Notes: a model not told the origin generated them from the letters alone. A DNA stretch of 64,000 nt from JBBDLF01 sp040879025 (GCA_040879025.1 JBBDLF010000037.1:1-64000); one strand, 5' to 3'; shown: positions 1-7,204, numbered from the stretch's first letter. Made by a program: numbers and translations.

Positions 1-49
1 TCGTCATGTGCCCATTCTAGCACCATGTGTGCACTTTGGCATCCGGGCA

Positions 50-153
50 GCTAACGCCCGGCTCACCGAGCAAATTTTTGATGGCGGCTTTTGTGCGTGT
101 TTTTGCACAAAAGGTGACAGCGGAAATTTGTCCGGTGCAGCCGATTGTTATGT
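50..153 (-). repeat. attC recombination site (cassette 5)
   Basis: The ends on the plus strand are GCTAACG and GTTATGT. The outer arms pair imperfectly (TAACGCCCGGCTCACC against the complement of GGTGCAGCCGATTGTTA), and an inner CTTTTGTGC/GCACAAAAG stem surrounds the loop. It lies directly 3' of the DUF1428 gene, as a cassette attC should. Its inner part resembles the sites at 608-711 and 1258-1359. Confidence 0.75.
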
Positions 154-179
154 GCCATAAAATACGCTATCACGTTCAG

Positions 180-557
180 TCAGGTACTCACGATAGGCGA
201 TTCGACGAATGGTTTAAATCCACCGTAAGCCATCCGCTGCGCATCAAATCCTACGTCCAATGTACTCATTAATTCCTCCATTCTCGGGTCAGCTGCCACC
301 TTCTCGTTGGCCAAGTCACGTGCCTCACGTGATTCAAAAACAACACAGCCAAATAATATGGCTTCATCTGTATCAGCTGCAACGAGATCAATAAACGAGC
401 GCGTTCCTTCCAAGTGCAAATCGTCACCAATAACTTCCCAATAGTCGAGCGCACCATGCTCTTTCCAAATTTCCGCGATTTTTGAAGCAAGAATTTTGTA
501 CTCGTCTAATTTATCGCGGGGGATGGGGTGAACGAATCCGTCGATGTAATTTGGCAT
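180..557 (-). CDS. DUF1428 (YbaA-like) cassette protein
   Basis: The 125-residue protein matches the DUF1428/YbaA family over its whole length. It opens with the family's YIDGFVHPIPRDKL stretch, has a central FGCVVFESREARD segment, and ends with the RMAYGGFKPFVE signature. The family is a small dimeric alpha/beta-barrel type cytoplasmic protein with no established reaction. The start is supported by AAGGAG five bases upstream of the ATG. The gene fills integron cassette 5, flanked by attC sites at 50-153 and 608-711, and has no visible promoter of its own. A cassette location fits recent mobility. The family call is secure, the function unknown. Confidence 0.85.
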   Translation of the reverse strand: MPNYIDGFVHPIPRDKLDEYKILASKIAEIWKEHGALDYWEVIGDDLHLEGTRSFIDLVAADTDEAILFGCVVFESREARDLANEKVAADPRMEELMSTLDVGFDAQRMAYGGFKPFVESPIVST

Positions 558-607
558 ACCTGCTCCTTCTAATTCGCTGAATTATTTGGTGGCGCGATGT
601 CAGTGCA

Positions 608-711
608 CATAACGCTCCTGATCTGGCGCGAAAGTATGTTGGCGTGGCTTTTGCGCTCTTTGCAAAAGGCATGACGACATACTTTTGTCGCTCAGGATCG
701 GTTTGTTATGT
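608..711 (-). repeat. attC recombination site (cassette 4)
   Basis: The plus-strand ends are CATAACG and GTTATGT. The arms fold on each other through matching TCCTGATC/GATCCTGA and AAAGTATGT/ACATACTTT segments, with an inner CTTTTGC/GCAAAAG stem. It shares the GGCGTGGCTTTTGCG core with the site at 1258-1359, so the two are close relatives. Confidence 0.85.
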
Positions 712-727
712 GCAAACACTGGCCAAT

Positions 728-1021
728 CTATGGGTCTGGAATATCCTTTATCTCTTCATTCTGGCTCCATCGATAGTCTGGCTCCGTTTCGAGCATGAGC
801 CGCTCCTCCGGACCGCCTGTTTCAAGCCAGTACTTATATGCCGGGTCTGTGTACTCTACTTCCCATTGATTAAACAATTGATGGAATCTGAGAATGGCGA
901 CATTTTCACACTCTTGGGCGGTCTTTCGCGCGAAGCTGGCCGTCTCCCCGAATGACGAGAAGTATTGCTTAAACGAATGGTGCTCAGTCTCAGTAATCAA
1001 GTCCTTCTTCCCAGCCTTCAT
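728..1021 (-). CDS. Unknown cassette protein, second of an overlapping pair
   Basis: About 97 residues, starting at MKAGKKDLITETEHH and ending in a tryptophan- and acid-rich tail (PDYRWSQNEEIKDIPDP). No family is recognised. Its ATG lies inside the 3' end of the upstream gene, so the two overlap by about 32 bases in different frames. That fits translational coupling, but a frameshift splitting one longer protein cannot be excluded. The open frame extends upstream to 1096, but the extra part is simply the neighbour's frame read differently and has no ribosome-binding site. It is part of integron cassette 4. Confidence 0.5.
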   Translation of the reverse strand: MKAGKKDLITETEHHSFKQYFSSFGETASFARKTAQECENVAILRFHQLFNQWEVEYTDPAYKYWLETGGPEERLMLETEPDYRWSQNEEIKDIPDP

Positions 1022-1232
1022 GCTCAGCGTTTGCGCTGTTGATCGCATCTTCAACACCGGAGTAATTATGCACATCACCGGTGTCATCGTGCTCAAAGTT
1101 TTCAGAACCCTCTTTGAGGTATCCAGATCTATTACCCACTACACGGTTCTCGCTGGCGGGCTCGCGTTTGTCAGAGTCAGGTATCTTCTCGTCTTCCTCG
1201 CGAAAGTGCCGGTCTATGTCTGAAGGTTTCAT
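990..1232 (-). CDS. Unknown acidic cassette protein, first of an overlapping pair
   Basis: An 80-residue, highly charged protein (MKPSDIDRHFREEDEKIPDSD...) with no signal peptide, membrane segment or recognised domain. It looks largely disordered, being rich in D, E, N, S and G. An AGGAGG four bases upstream of the ATG strongly supports the start at 1232. Its stop lies beyond the start of the downstream gene, so cassette 4 carries two overlapping frames. No function can be assigned. If a frameshift is present, the two halves would form one protein of about 170 residues. Confidence 0.55.
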   Translation of the reverse strand: MKPSDIDRHFREEDEKIPDSDKREPASENRVVGNRSGYLKEGSENFEHDDTGDVHNYSGVEDAINSANAEHEGWEEGLDY

Positions 1233-1257
1233 GGGGCCTCCTGGAGCCGATGGTGCA

Positions 1258-1359
1258 CATAACGCTTTTCTTCAGCGGCGAAATCAGACTGGCGTAGCTT
1301 TTGCGTCATGCAAAAGCTATGACAGTCTGGTTTTGTCCGACTGCAAGAATTTGTTATGC
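1258..1359 (-). repeat. attC recombination site (cassette 3)
   Basis: The plus-strand ends are CATAACG and GTTATGC. The inner stem is AGCTTTTGC/GCAAAAGCT, with further pairing of CAGACTGG/CCAGACTG-like arms. It lies just 3' of the serine hydrolase gene, and its core is closely similar to that of the site at 608-711. Confidence 0.85.
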
Positions 1360-1411
1360 GCTTACCCATACGAACCATGCTGGTTTAAGTGCCGTAGCCT
1401 ACATAATTGAA

Positions 1412-2566
1412 TCAAAAGCTGTTTATCAAGGAAAAACCGAGTCGCATGACACGCGCACTCTGATCATTGAACGCAGAGACATTGGACAAAACAATAACCC
1501 CTTGGCGCTTTTCAACATTTATAACCATAGACGAACTGTACCCGCCAGTGCCCCCATTATGCCAGTACCAGGTTTCCGTGTCGTCGGGCTGTAGAATTAT
1601 CCACCCAAGGCCCATGCCCAAAGTTCTGTAGCCGATTGATGGGCCTTTGTCGCTGGTTAGTTTGCGAGTGAAGGCCAGTAGATTATCGTCCAGATTAAAA
1701 TGGGCACGCACAAACTGACTCAAATCGTCTACTGTAGAGAAAAGTCCGCCTGAAGGCGCTAGTATGTTCAGATCCCAATTGCTGGTTTTATCACCTTCTT
1801 TGTCAAGGCCTTGCACCATAGCTACATTCAAACTATTGCGTTGTGTTGTTGAGTTTTCCATTTTATAAGGTTTCAGTAAGCGGTCTTGCAGTAAATCTTC
1901 GTAAGACTGATTGGCTATTTCGCTGAGGGTAACGCCCACCAAGCTCATACCAAGGTTTGAGTATCGGAATTGCACTCCGGCCCCGGACTGAATTTCTAAA
2001 TCATTGGATAGATAGTTATAGAAGTCCACCTCATCGTAGTATTTATAAGGATTACTCGGCGAGATCAGCGACAGAAATCCAATATTTTCAGGCCAACGCG
2101 GCATTCCCGATGTGTGATTGGCCAAATGTAAAAAATTTAAATTGATATCGTTGTTTAGTTGAAGAGGTAAATAAGCGTTGACGTCCTCTTCAATCGCCAC
2201 AGTGTTGGACAGAACAAAATCTGCTAATAGGGTAGCTGTAAACACTTTAGTGATTGAACCAATTTCAAAAGCACTGTTTCGATTACTTATAGGATAGACT
2301 CTATCGTCCTTCCGCTCTATCCCGATAAATTGCGTTTCATCTCCCTGTACTAAAGCAATAGCAAACTGAGTATTGTTTGGAAATCGTTTTATACTGTCGA
2401 GGATCTCGTTTTTTTGGAAGTCAGTAATTGGTGCTTGCTCCATGGATTGGCTGACTTCGACATCAGTTTTCACCTCCGAATTGCCGGAAGTCAGAATAAG
2501 CGCCGCGCTGAGGCATACTATTCCACCGATAATAAAACCGACCATTTTCGTGTTTTTAATTCGCAT
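1412..2566 (-). CDS. Serine hydrolase of the beta-lactamase/PBP fold (class C-like)
   Basis: The 384-residue protein has an N-terminal hydrophobic segment (about residues 9-26) that would export or anchor it in the periplasm. The active-site motifs of the serine beta-lactamase fold are present: SITK after FEIG near residue 100, YSN in FRYSNLGMS, and HNGGTGG near the C-terminus in place of KTG. HxG-type members are usually esterases or D-amino-acid peptidases, or act on unknown substrates, and are seldom true beta-lactamases. No antibiotic resistance should be inferred. The ATG follows a TAAGG element. The gene alone fills integron cassette 3, between attC sites at 1258-1359 and 2593-2667. Confidence 0.85.
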   Translation of the reverse strand: MRIKNTKMVGFIIGGIVCLSAALILTSGNSEVKTDVEVSQSMEQAPITDFQKNEILDSIKRFPNNTQFAIALVQGDETQFIGIERKDDRVYPISNRNSAFEIGSITKVFTATLLADFVLSNTVAIEEDVNAYLPLQLNNDINLNFLHLANHTSGMPRWPENIGFLSLISPSNPYKYYDEVDFYNYLSNDLEIQSGAGVQFRYSNLGMSLVGVTLSEIANQSYEDLLQDRLLKPYKMENSTTQRNSLNVAMVQGLDKEGDKTSNWDLNILAPSGGLFSTVDDLSQFVRAHFNLDDNLLAFTRKLTSDKGPSIGYRTLGMGLGWIILQPDDTETWYWHNGGTGGYSSSMVINVEKRQGVIVLSNVSAFNDQSARVMRLGFSLINSF

Positions 2567-2592
2567 GGTGCCTTACTGTGAAGTGCGAGGAG

Positions 2593-2667
2593 CATAACGC
2601 TTAGCAACAGCGGCCGAGCGCAGCGAGGTCCGGGCCCGCAGGGCCGTACTGCTTGCTTTTGTTAAAG
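2593..2667 (-). repeat. attC recombination site (cassette 2), short type
   Basis: The ends on the plus strand are CATAACG and GTTAAAG. The arms pair through AGCAACAGCGGCC against the complement of GGCCGTACTGCTTGCT, with a GGGCCC centre. At about 75 bases it is shorter than the three left-hand sites and differs in sequence. Confidence 0.65.
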
Positions 2668-3043
2668 CACAGCACGCTGAACTTATGACAGGGTGCTGAG
2701 CGGAGCGAAAGCGCAGCCGAACCAAGAACAGCGCCAATGTTGTGTTTAATGGCGCTGATTGTCCCACATAATCTGGACTGAAAGGTAGCACTGAGAAAGG
2801 AACTGCTGGAGATGTCATTTCACATTAGCCTGAAGGCATGGCTGAGAACGAAGCTACTGGTCATGAAATCTTCCTCTGATTCTAAAGCCTCACTGAGAAC
2901 GAAGCTGATAAACTTGGATCTCCCACCTCTGTCAATAGTGCAGGTGCTGATCGAAGTCGATGTCGTCACCGCCGCACTAAAGCTTAGGGACTGGTTGGCT
3001 GACGATTCAGCATATTTGAATTCGTGCGCGAGGACCTGTGCCC
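2668..3043 (-). other. Cassette 2 body: no convincing gene, 51-nt tandem repeats
   Basis: These 376 bases between two attC sites hold no gene I can support. On the minus strand an open frame runs from about 3040 to a stop at 2820, with only a GTG (2969) as an early start. On the plus strand a 78-codon frame (2812-3048) is open. Both frames cross a tandem array in which CTGAGAA recurs at 2791, 2842 and 2893, exactly 51 bases apart, with a weaker fourth unit from 2938. Either frame would encode a 17-residue-period peptide. Cassettes without an obvious gene are common in large integrons. Confidence 0.55.
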
Positions 3044-3114
3044 TTTAACGCCAAGCTCACCGGTAAATTAGGAGCGCAGCGAGTAATTTATCCGCGTGCA
3101 GCTTTTTGTTAGCT
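3044..3114 (-). repeat. attC recombination site (cassette 1)
   Basis: On the minus strand it reads AGCTAACAAAAAGCTGCACG ... GGTGAGCTTGGCGTTAAAG, a textbook 59-base-element pattern with simple sites at both ends and a GGATAAATTACTCG/CGAGTAATTTATCC-like inner stem. It closes the restriction-modification cassette on its left side. Confidence 0.85.
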
Positions 3115-3161
3115 GGCTTGCCTCTCCCCACCTCGCCTTCGATGACCATCGATAAAACTGC

Positions 3162-3187
3162 TACTTATAGTCGGTCGACCTAAAGTC
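3162..3187 (+). promoter_or_regulatory. C-box operator upstream of the controller gene
   Basis: Two half-sites, TACTTATAGTC (3162-3172) and GACCTAAAGTC (3177-3187), are separated by GGTC and form an imperfect palindrome. This matches the GACT...AGTC C-box pattern bound by controller proteins of type II restriction-modification systems. It lies about 50 bases before the controller ATG, where it can mediate autogenous activation and delayed endonuclease synthesis. I see only one clear pair of boxes; the usual second, repressing pair is not obvious. Confidence 0.75.
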
Positions 3188-3234
3188 ATCACTAGCGTAA
3201 AAATATCACACTTTGACGAATGGTTGCAATTTAG

Positions 3235-3492
3235 ATGAAACAGGGTGGCTTGAGAAAACCAAGTGAAGATTTGACGCGGATACTTGCAGCAAATGTCCGG
3301 GGCTTTCGACACGACAAAAAGCTTTCTCAAGAGGAGCTAGCCGATCTTTGTGGGTTACACCGTACATATGTTGGCTCCGTGGAAAGAGGCGAGAGGAATG
3401 CAACCTTGAGCACATTAGAAACGTTGGCAGCAGCCCTCGACGTCAGCGTCATAGAGCTATTAAGCAAGCGAGATTTAAACGATGAAGTATGA
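3235..3492 (+). CDS. XRE-family controller (C) protein of the restriction-modification system
   Basis: An 85-residue helix-turn-helix protein typical of restriction-modification C proteins. The LSQEELADLCGLHRTYVGSV helix-turn-helix (about residues 29-48) is followed by the ERGERNATLSTLETLAAALDV stretch, the hallmark of this group. Such proteins bind C-boxes as dimers and switch on their own gene and the endonuclease once the methylase has protected the DNA. A C-box pair lies at 3162-3187. No ribosome-binding site precedes the ATG, which fits the leaderless transcripts often seen for C genes. The 3' end overlaps the endonuclease gene by 11 bases, so the two are co-translated. Confidence 0.9.
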   Translation: MKQGGLRKPSEDLTRILAANVRGFRHDKKLSQEELADLCGLHRTYVGSVERGERNATLSTLETLAAALDVSVIELLSKRDLNDEV

Positions 3493-4534
3493 TTCTCTTG
3501 AGGCGAATCAGTACGTTACCATGATAAAAGACAGCGGCTTATCTATCTATGACGCTATTGAAATAGGTGATCCTGATCTTTGGATTCCGACTCCAGAGCT
3601 GGAGCAACTTCTCAATGCCTCAATGAAGGGGCTTTCCCTTACTGGCCTTCCGCTCCGCACACGCTCAAAGGTTGTGAAAGAACATGTGTGTCGAGCCCTT
3701 GGGTATCCGGTTCCCTCCAGTTTTAAAAAAACACAGCCGAGATTTCAAGGACAGTTCTTTGACACGTATGTGCAAAAGTCGAATAACCTTCAGGTGTGGA
3801 ATGAAGAGCTTGCACCATCGCGCCGCTATGTAATCATTCGTGTAAATGAGGAAGATGTTATCGCCAAAGTAAAAGTGGTGACTGGTGATACTCTGGCCAT
3901 GCTGGATACCACTGGAACTTTGACTCAAAAATACCAAGCTCGGCTAAATCCCAGCGATGCCAAGTTAGAACTCATAAGCAACAATGACACAGAGCTTCTC
4001 CGCCCATTTGTACGTTCCTCTGTGGATCTCGCCGCTGTGGCTAGCCCAGTAAATCAGCCCCAAGCTGGCCAGCTTCTGCCGATTGGCGAACTTTTTTCTC
4101 TGCTTCAATTACTTGTTGGCAAAAGCTTTTCTGATAGCGGCTATGACCAGGAGCGCAATAGAGGAGCCGCGCTTCACCGGCTTGTTTGTCAAAGCTTGGG
4201 GTACGCGGACTATCGAGATGATGGTCAGTTCCCCGACGTGCGACATCAGCTTTTAGAAGTGAAGTTGCAAACATCACCAACTATTGACCTTGGTCTAGTC
4301 TGTCCAAATAGCATTGAAGCTTTGGATGTGCCGATGATCGAGAGAAAACAAATCCGACACTGTGATGTGCGTTACGCCCTATTTTATGCGGTCACGGACG
4401 GGCAAAAAGTCACTTTAACGAACTTGTTCTTGACTACCGGCGAAAAGTTTTTTACCCGATTTCCACAATTCCAAGGGAAAGTACTGAACAAAAAGCTCCA
4501 GATACCCCTCCCTGCTGGGTTTTTCGACGATTAA
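3482..4534 (+). CDS. Putative type II restriction endonuclease
   Basis: The 350-residue protein has no named family I can assign. Its place directly after a C protein and opposite a DNA adenine methylase identifies it as the endonuclease. A candidate PD-(D/E)xK catalytic core is PD at 251-252 followed by E259-V-K261 (PDVRHQLLEVK), preceded by a helix with acidic residue E224 (YDQERNRGAALHRLV). The spacing between PD and ExK is short for the fold, but that is seen in some type II enzymes. The N-terminal 200 residues may recognise DNA. The gene overlaps the controller gene by 11 bases and converges on the methylase 40 bases away. The cleavage site is unknown and should match the methylase target. 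Confidence 0.75.
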   Translation: MKYDSLEANQYVTMIKDSGLSIYDAIEIGDPDLWIPTPELEQLLNASMKGLSLTGLPLRTRSKVVKEHVCRALGYPVPSSFKKTQPRFQGQFFDTYVQKSNNLQVWNEELAPSRRYVIIRVNEEDVIAKVKVVTGDTLAMLDTTGTLTQKYQARLNPSDAKLELISNNDTELLRPFVRSSVDLAAVASPVNQPQAGQLLPIGELFSLLQLLVGKSFSDSGYDQERNRGAALHRLVCQSLGYADYRDDGQFPDVRHQLLEVKLQTSPTIDLGLVCPNSIEALDVPMIERKQIRHCDVRYALFYAVTDGQKVTLTNLFLTTGEKFFTRFPQFQGKVLNKKLQIPLPAGFFDD

Positions 4535-4573
4535 GAACAGCGTGATTCCTCGAAAAACTAGAAAAGGTCTACA

Positions 4574-6328
4574 TCAATCTTCTTTATCACCTGTAAGGGC
4601 GTTCCATACCAGTGCATTCAACTCTTTTTCCAGCTGTTCAGCTTTTAGTGAAGGGCTGCATTCGTATACCTGCTTTGCAATACTTATGATTTTCTGTCCG
4701 AGATAACTGTATGGATCAGGGAGAGGAAATTTTTCGACATATTGAGTGATGAAGCGGCGGCGGCCTGCATAAAGTTTATTATTAAAACGAAGGTCATAAT
4801 ACTCTTCAATAAAGGTAGAGTTGCCAACAGCACAAGCAAGCCATAAAAGATCTGCCTGATCTGTATTTTCACATACAAGCCAGTAGCAATCGCCATTAAC
4901 AACGGAGCCAGTTAAGTTAATCCAGAAGGTAGGCTCCTCGGAAATGTCTCGGAAGACAAGTTTGGGTTGGTCCCAGGCGTCAGGGTCTTGCGGAACCCAT
5001 ATTTCGTACCATTCCCTACCCGCTTCAATAACATATCGGCGCCCCTCTAGGGCTTCCCGATTCTTCTCAAGATAGGCTTGACTTCGTGGATAGTTTTCCA
5101 AGTTCACGGCGCGTCGACGTCCATGTACGACTTCATGAGGATAAAGAATTTGGGCTTTTTGGTCAGATACGAGAGGCCTGAAGCGATGCGCAATATGATG
5201 AGTGTCGAGCGGCTTAAGTAGCTCCGGGTAATCCTCTGGACTCATGTCCTCCCAGTCTTTACGGATGAAAACCTTGTCAGCACAGGTTTTGACTCCAACA
5301 CGAATTTTACCAATATCGCGGAATGTTCCCCAAGTATGGGAACTCACTTTAGCTAACCATACATCAACAGCTTCTGTAGCAATACGCCAAACCCCATCCG
5401 GGGTATCATTGGTGTGGAGTTTTCCGTGTTGTACATGGAAACACCGCCCATTATTTATTTTAACGAAACCTTCTTTAGAGAGCGCCTCGATTGGATCTGA
5501 GGCTTCATCATTCGCCTGGTTGGTGGTTTCGTATATTGTGGAAAAGGCTGGCGCAGTCTGGCTATGGCCGTTCTTACCTTCTACGAGTAAAACTGCAGGG
5601 AGAACAGCCGCACCAAAGAGCTTGGTATCACCCAGATCCCACGCATGCCGCATGTTAAAGCGTTCAAAAATAGCTTGACGAATAGAAGCGCCAGATTTTG
5701 TAGTCATGAAGCGATTAGAGACGATTATCCCAGCGATGCCTTTTGGCTTTAAAACCCGTGACATGCCAAGAATGAAGGCATAGTACAAATCTACACGACC
5801 AGAAAGACCGAACTGATTTGCTAGAATATTCGCCTGCTTTGCACCCATAATTTGGGTGCGGACATATGGTGGATTAGCAATGATCAGATCATAGGACTCG
5901 GGAACAGACGAACCAAACAGATCTCCATGGTCGTGAAGCCCAAAGTTCTCGAGCACAAAATCAAGAAAGCTAACCGACTCTAAATGGAATGAAACGAAGG
6001 GGAACTTCTGCTCAAGTCGCTCTGCGGCGATACTTAGCGCGTTGGGATCTGTCTCGAAGCCATATACTTCAAGTTGTAACCCCCTCTGGGGCTGGAGCTG
6101 CTCCAGTAAGCTTACAAGCAACTCTCCGTGCCCTAATGCTGGGTCAAGAATTCGAAGCGTATTGTTACCCGTAAGCTTTCCGGCACCCTGCACGATTTGC
6201 CGGGCTACAAAATCTGCTAGGAGCTTCGGAGTATAGGTTGCACCAACGGACTTTTCTTCTGTGACCGAAGAGTAACGTGATATCAAGCTGGCCTGATCAG
6301 TGACAGACATAATTTTCCCATGAGCCAA
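4574..6328 (-). CDS. Type II DNA adenine-N6 methyltransferase (Eco57I/TaqI-like)
   Basis: The 584-residue protein has an N-terminal SAM-dependent methylase domain: motif I DPALGHGEL (about 62-70) and catalytic motif IV NPPY (152-155) in DLIIANPPYVRTQ, the pattern of gamma-class N6-adenine methylases. A TaqI/Eco57I-like C-terminal region from about 330 to 570 would provide target recognition (RFRPLVS, LVFRDISEEPTFW, YAGRRRFITQYVEKFPLPDP). It modifies the sites cut by the convergent endonuclease. Length and order suit a stand-alone modification enzyme. Internal ATG at 6310 (MSVTDQ) is an alternative start. The gene reads in cassette orientation, so the integron promoter could help express it. 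Specificity cannot be read from sequence. Confidence 0.9.
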   Translation of the reverse strand: MAHGKIMSVTDQASLISRYSSVTEEKSVGATYTPKLLADFVARQIVQGAGKLTGNNTLRILDPALGHGELLVSLLEQLQPQRGLQLEVYGFETDPNALSIAAERLEQKFPFVSFHLESVSFLDFVLENFGLHDHGDLFGSSVPESYDLIIANPPYVRTQIMGAKQANILANQFGLSGRVDLYYAFILGMSRVLKPKGIAGIIVSNRFMTTKSGASIRQAIFERFNMRHAWDLGDTKLFGAAVLPAVLLVEGKNGHSQTAPAFSTIYETTNQANDEASDPIEALSKEGFVKINNGRCFHVQHGKLHTNDTPDGVWRIATEAVDVWLAKVSSHTWGTFRDIGKIRVGVKTCADKVFIRKDWEDMSPEDYPELLKPLDTHHIAHRFRPLVSDQKAQILYPHEVVHGRRRAVNLENYPRSQAYLEKNREALEGRRYVIEAGREWYEIWVPQDPDAWDQPKLVFRDISEEPTFWINLTGSVVNGDCYWLVCENTDQADLLWLACAVGNSTFIEEYYDLRFNNKLYAGRRRFITQYVEKFPLPDPYSYLGQKIISIAKQVYECSPSLKAEQLEKELNALVWNALTGDKED

Positions 6329-6415
6329 ATGCTACTCATAGTATTCATTTTGTCTCCGAATTGCAATCCCTATTTGCAAATAACCGGCGGTCTCCCGTGC
6401 AACCCGGCGCATGCC

Positions 6416-6480
6416 TGCTAACTTTTATATATCGCGCATGCGCGATAACCGAATCTCTGAAGACCGGGTCGGGCAGTCAC
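6416..6480 (-). other. Probable integron attI site
   Basis: On the minus strand the segment reads ...GATATATAAAAGTTAGCAGG, with a GTTAGCA core (6416-6422) preceded by an A-rich run, much like the attI1 core AAACAAAGTTAGGC. A perfect 16-bp palindrome ATCGCGCATGCGCGAT lies beside it at 6431-6446 and could be part of the integrase-binding region. It sits between intI and the first cassette, where attI is expected. The 398 bases from 6329 to 6726 hold no gene. Confidence 0.5.
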
Positions 6481-6684
6481 TCCTCCAGACCACTTCATCC
6501 CTGTCCCAGTCACCTAAACCAACCCCGCTGCAAAAGCGCATGCCCAATACCAAGCAATCCACTACCCGATATTTCCCCCTCGCCAGCAAAATCCACACAC
6601 ATCTCACCGGCTCCAACCTATTCTAAGCTCATAACCGCGCCCGATAAGAGCCAAAACCGCGCAACATCTCCCAGCCTGGGCTAA

Positions 6685-6704
6685 TATACTGGACATATGC
6701 ACAG
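6685..6704 (+). promoter_or_regulatory. intI promoter with LexA (SOS) box
   Basis: CTGGACATATGCACAG at 6689-6704 differs from the LexA consensus CTGT-N8-ACAG by one base and overlaps a TATACT -10 element at 6685-6690. LexA control of integrase promoters is well established in class 1 and Vibrio integrons. The box also contains an ATG (6697) in frame with intI, which makes 6727 the likelier start of the integrase. Confidence 0.7.
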
Positions 6705-6726
6705 TATTTCTCCTCCGGACCCCAAC

Positions 6727-6972
6727 ATGAAGCAAAGCCCCTTCCTAAACGGAATCCGCGCGGAAATGCGCTTACGCGGCTATAGCATCAGAACTGAAAA
6801 ATCCTGTCTTCCCTGGATTCGAAAGTTCATTCTGTTTCACCACAAGCGCCATCCAGAGGCCATGGGGCCGGATGAGGTCAAGGCCTATCTGGGCTGGCTT
6901 GCCAACGAAAGACATGTCGCCGTGAATACCCAAAAGGTTGCTCTCAATGCGTTGGTTTTTCTTTATAACTGA
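6727..6972 (+). pseudogene. intI: Truncated integron integrase
   Basis: Residues 1-81 align with the N-terminal SAM-like DNA-binding domain of IntI integrases (MKQSPFLNGIRAEMRLRGYSIRTE, HHKRHPEAMGPDEVKAYLGWLANERHVAVNTQKVALNALVFLYN compared with IntI1 [43 protein letters not shown]). A stop codon then ends the frame. The catalytic tyrosine-recombinase domain, about 240 residues with the R-H-R-Y residues, is missing. The next 230 bases are only degenerate remains. The array therefore cannot be remodelled by this copy. Divergence from the cassettes and the LexA box upstream confirm the identity. Confidence 0.85.
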
Positions 6973-7204
6973 CTGTGGCGAGGCCGTCACGACACCTGCT
7001 CCGGGCACAAGTCACGCTACCGCCCTCGAATGTCGGGATCTTCGTCACCGGGCCAGGTGCAGCTTGTCTTCTCGATCCTGGAGCTGCATCACGGTCGGTG
7101 AATCCGGCGAGAGAGACCCTATTCTGCCGCTATCTGGCGGGGATGGCAAAAATTTTGACGGGAAAAACTTTACGCCCCCGGGTACTCTCGTCACCGACCC
7201 CGTA
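6973..7204 (+). other. Degenerate intI remnant
   Basis: No open gene is present. In the intI frame a stretch reading QVQLVFSILELHHGR, followed by a stop, faintly recalls the QLxxxLLYGxGLR part of the IntI catalytic domain. Several stops and apparent frame changes interrupt it. The stretch ends at the convergent DUF5916 gene, which marks the right end of the integron remnant. Confidence 0.35.

Larger units (their letters stand above)
3049..6421 (-). mobile_element. Gene cassette 1 carrying a complete restriction-modification system
   Basis: The cassette runs from the recombination point of the attC at 3044-3114 to a GTTAGCA (minus strand) at 6416-6422 that I take as the attI junction. It holds the methylase on the cassette strand, and the controller protein plus endonuclease on the opposite strand. 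At about 3.4 kb it is large for a cassette. Its genes have their own regulation and do not depend only on the integron promoter. Restriction-modification modules are known as integron cargo in other bacteria, where they may stabilise arrays through post-segregational killing. Confidence 0.7.
50..6972 (-). mobile_element. Chromosomal integron with five complete cassettes
   Basis: The stretch has the layout of an integron. A truncated integrase gene reads rightward at 6727-6972. A probable attI lies just left of it. A leftward array of cassettes follows, each ending in an imperfect palindrome whose plus-strand ends read TAACG...GTTA (about 50-153, 608-711, 1258-1359, 2593-2667, 3044-3114). Most cassette genes lie on the minus strand, the usual orientation away from intI. 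The array continues past the left edge of the window. Three attC sites (50-153, 608-711, 1258-1359) share length and inner sequence, as in sedentary chromosomal integrons. The other two are shorter and different, which suggests recruitment from other arrays. Confidence 0.85.

Noticed and set aside
2573..2818. Minus-strand 81-codon frame across cassette 2 and its attC
   Set aside because: It runs through the attC site, which is not normally coding, and the translation is low-complexity Ser/Ala/Leu/Arg.
6361..6684. Plus-strand 107-codon frame upstream of intI
   Set aside because: Proline/serine-rich translation over the presumed attI and promoter region, with no start signal or similarity.
1..6972. 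Search for CRISPR array in the repeat-bearing left region
   Set aside because: The repeats are attC palindromes spaced by whole genes and differ in sequence. There are no short identical repeats with spacers and no cas genes.
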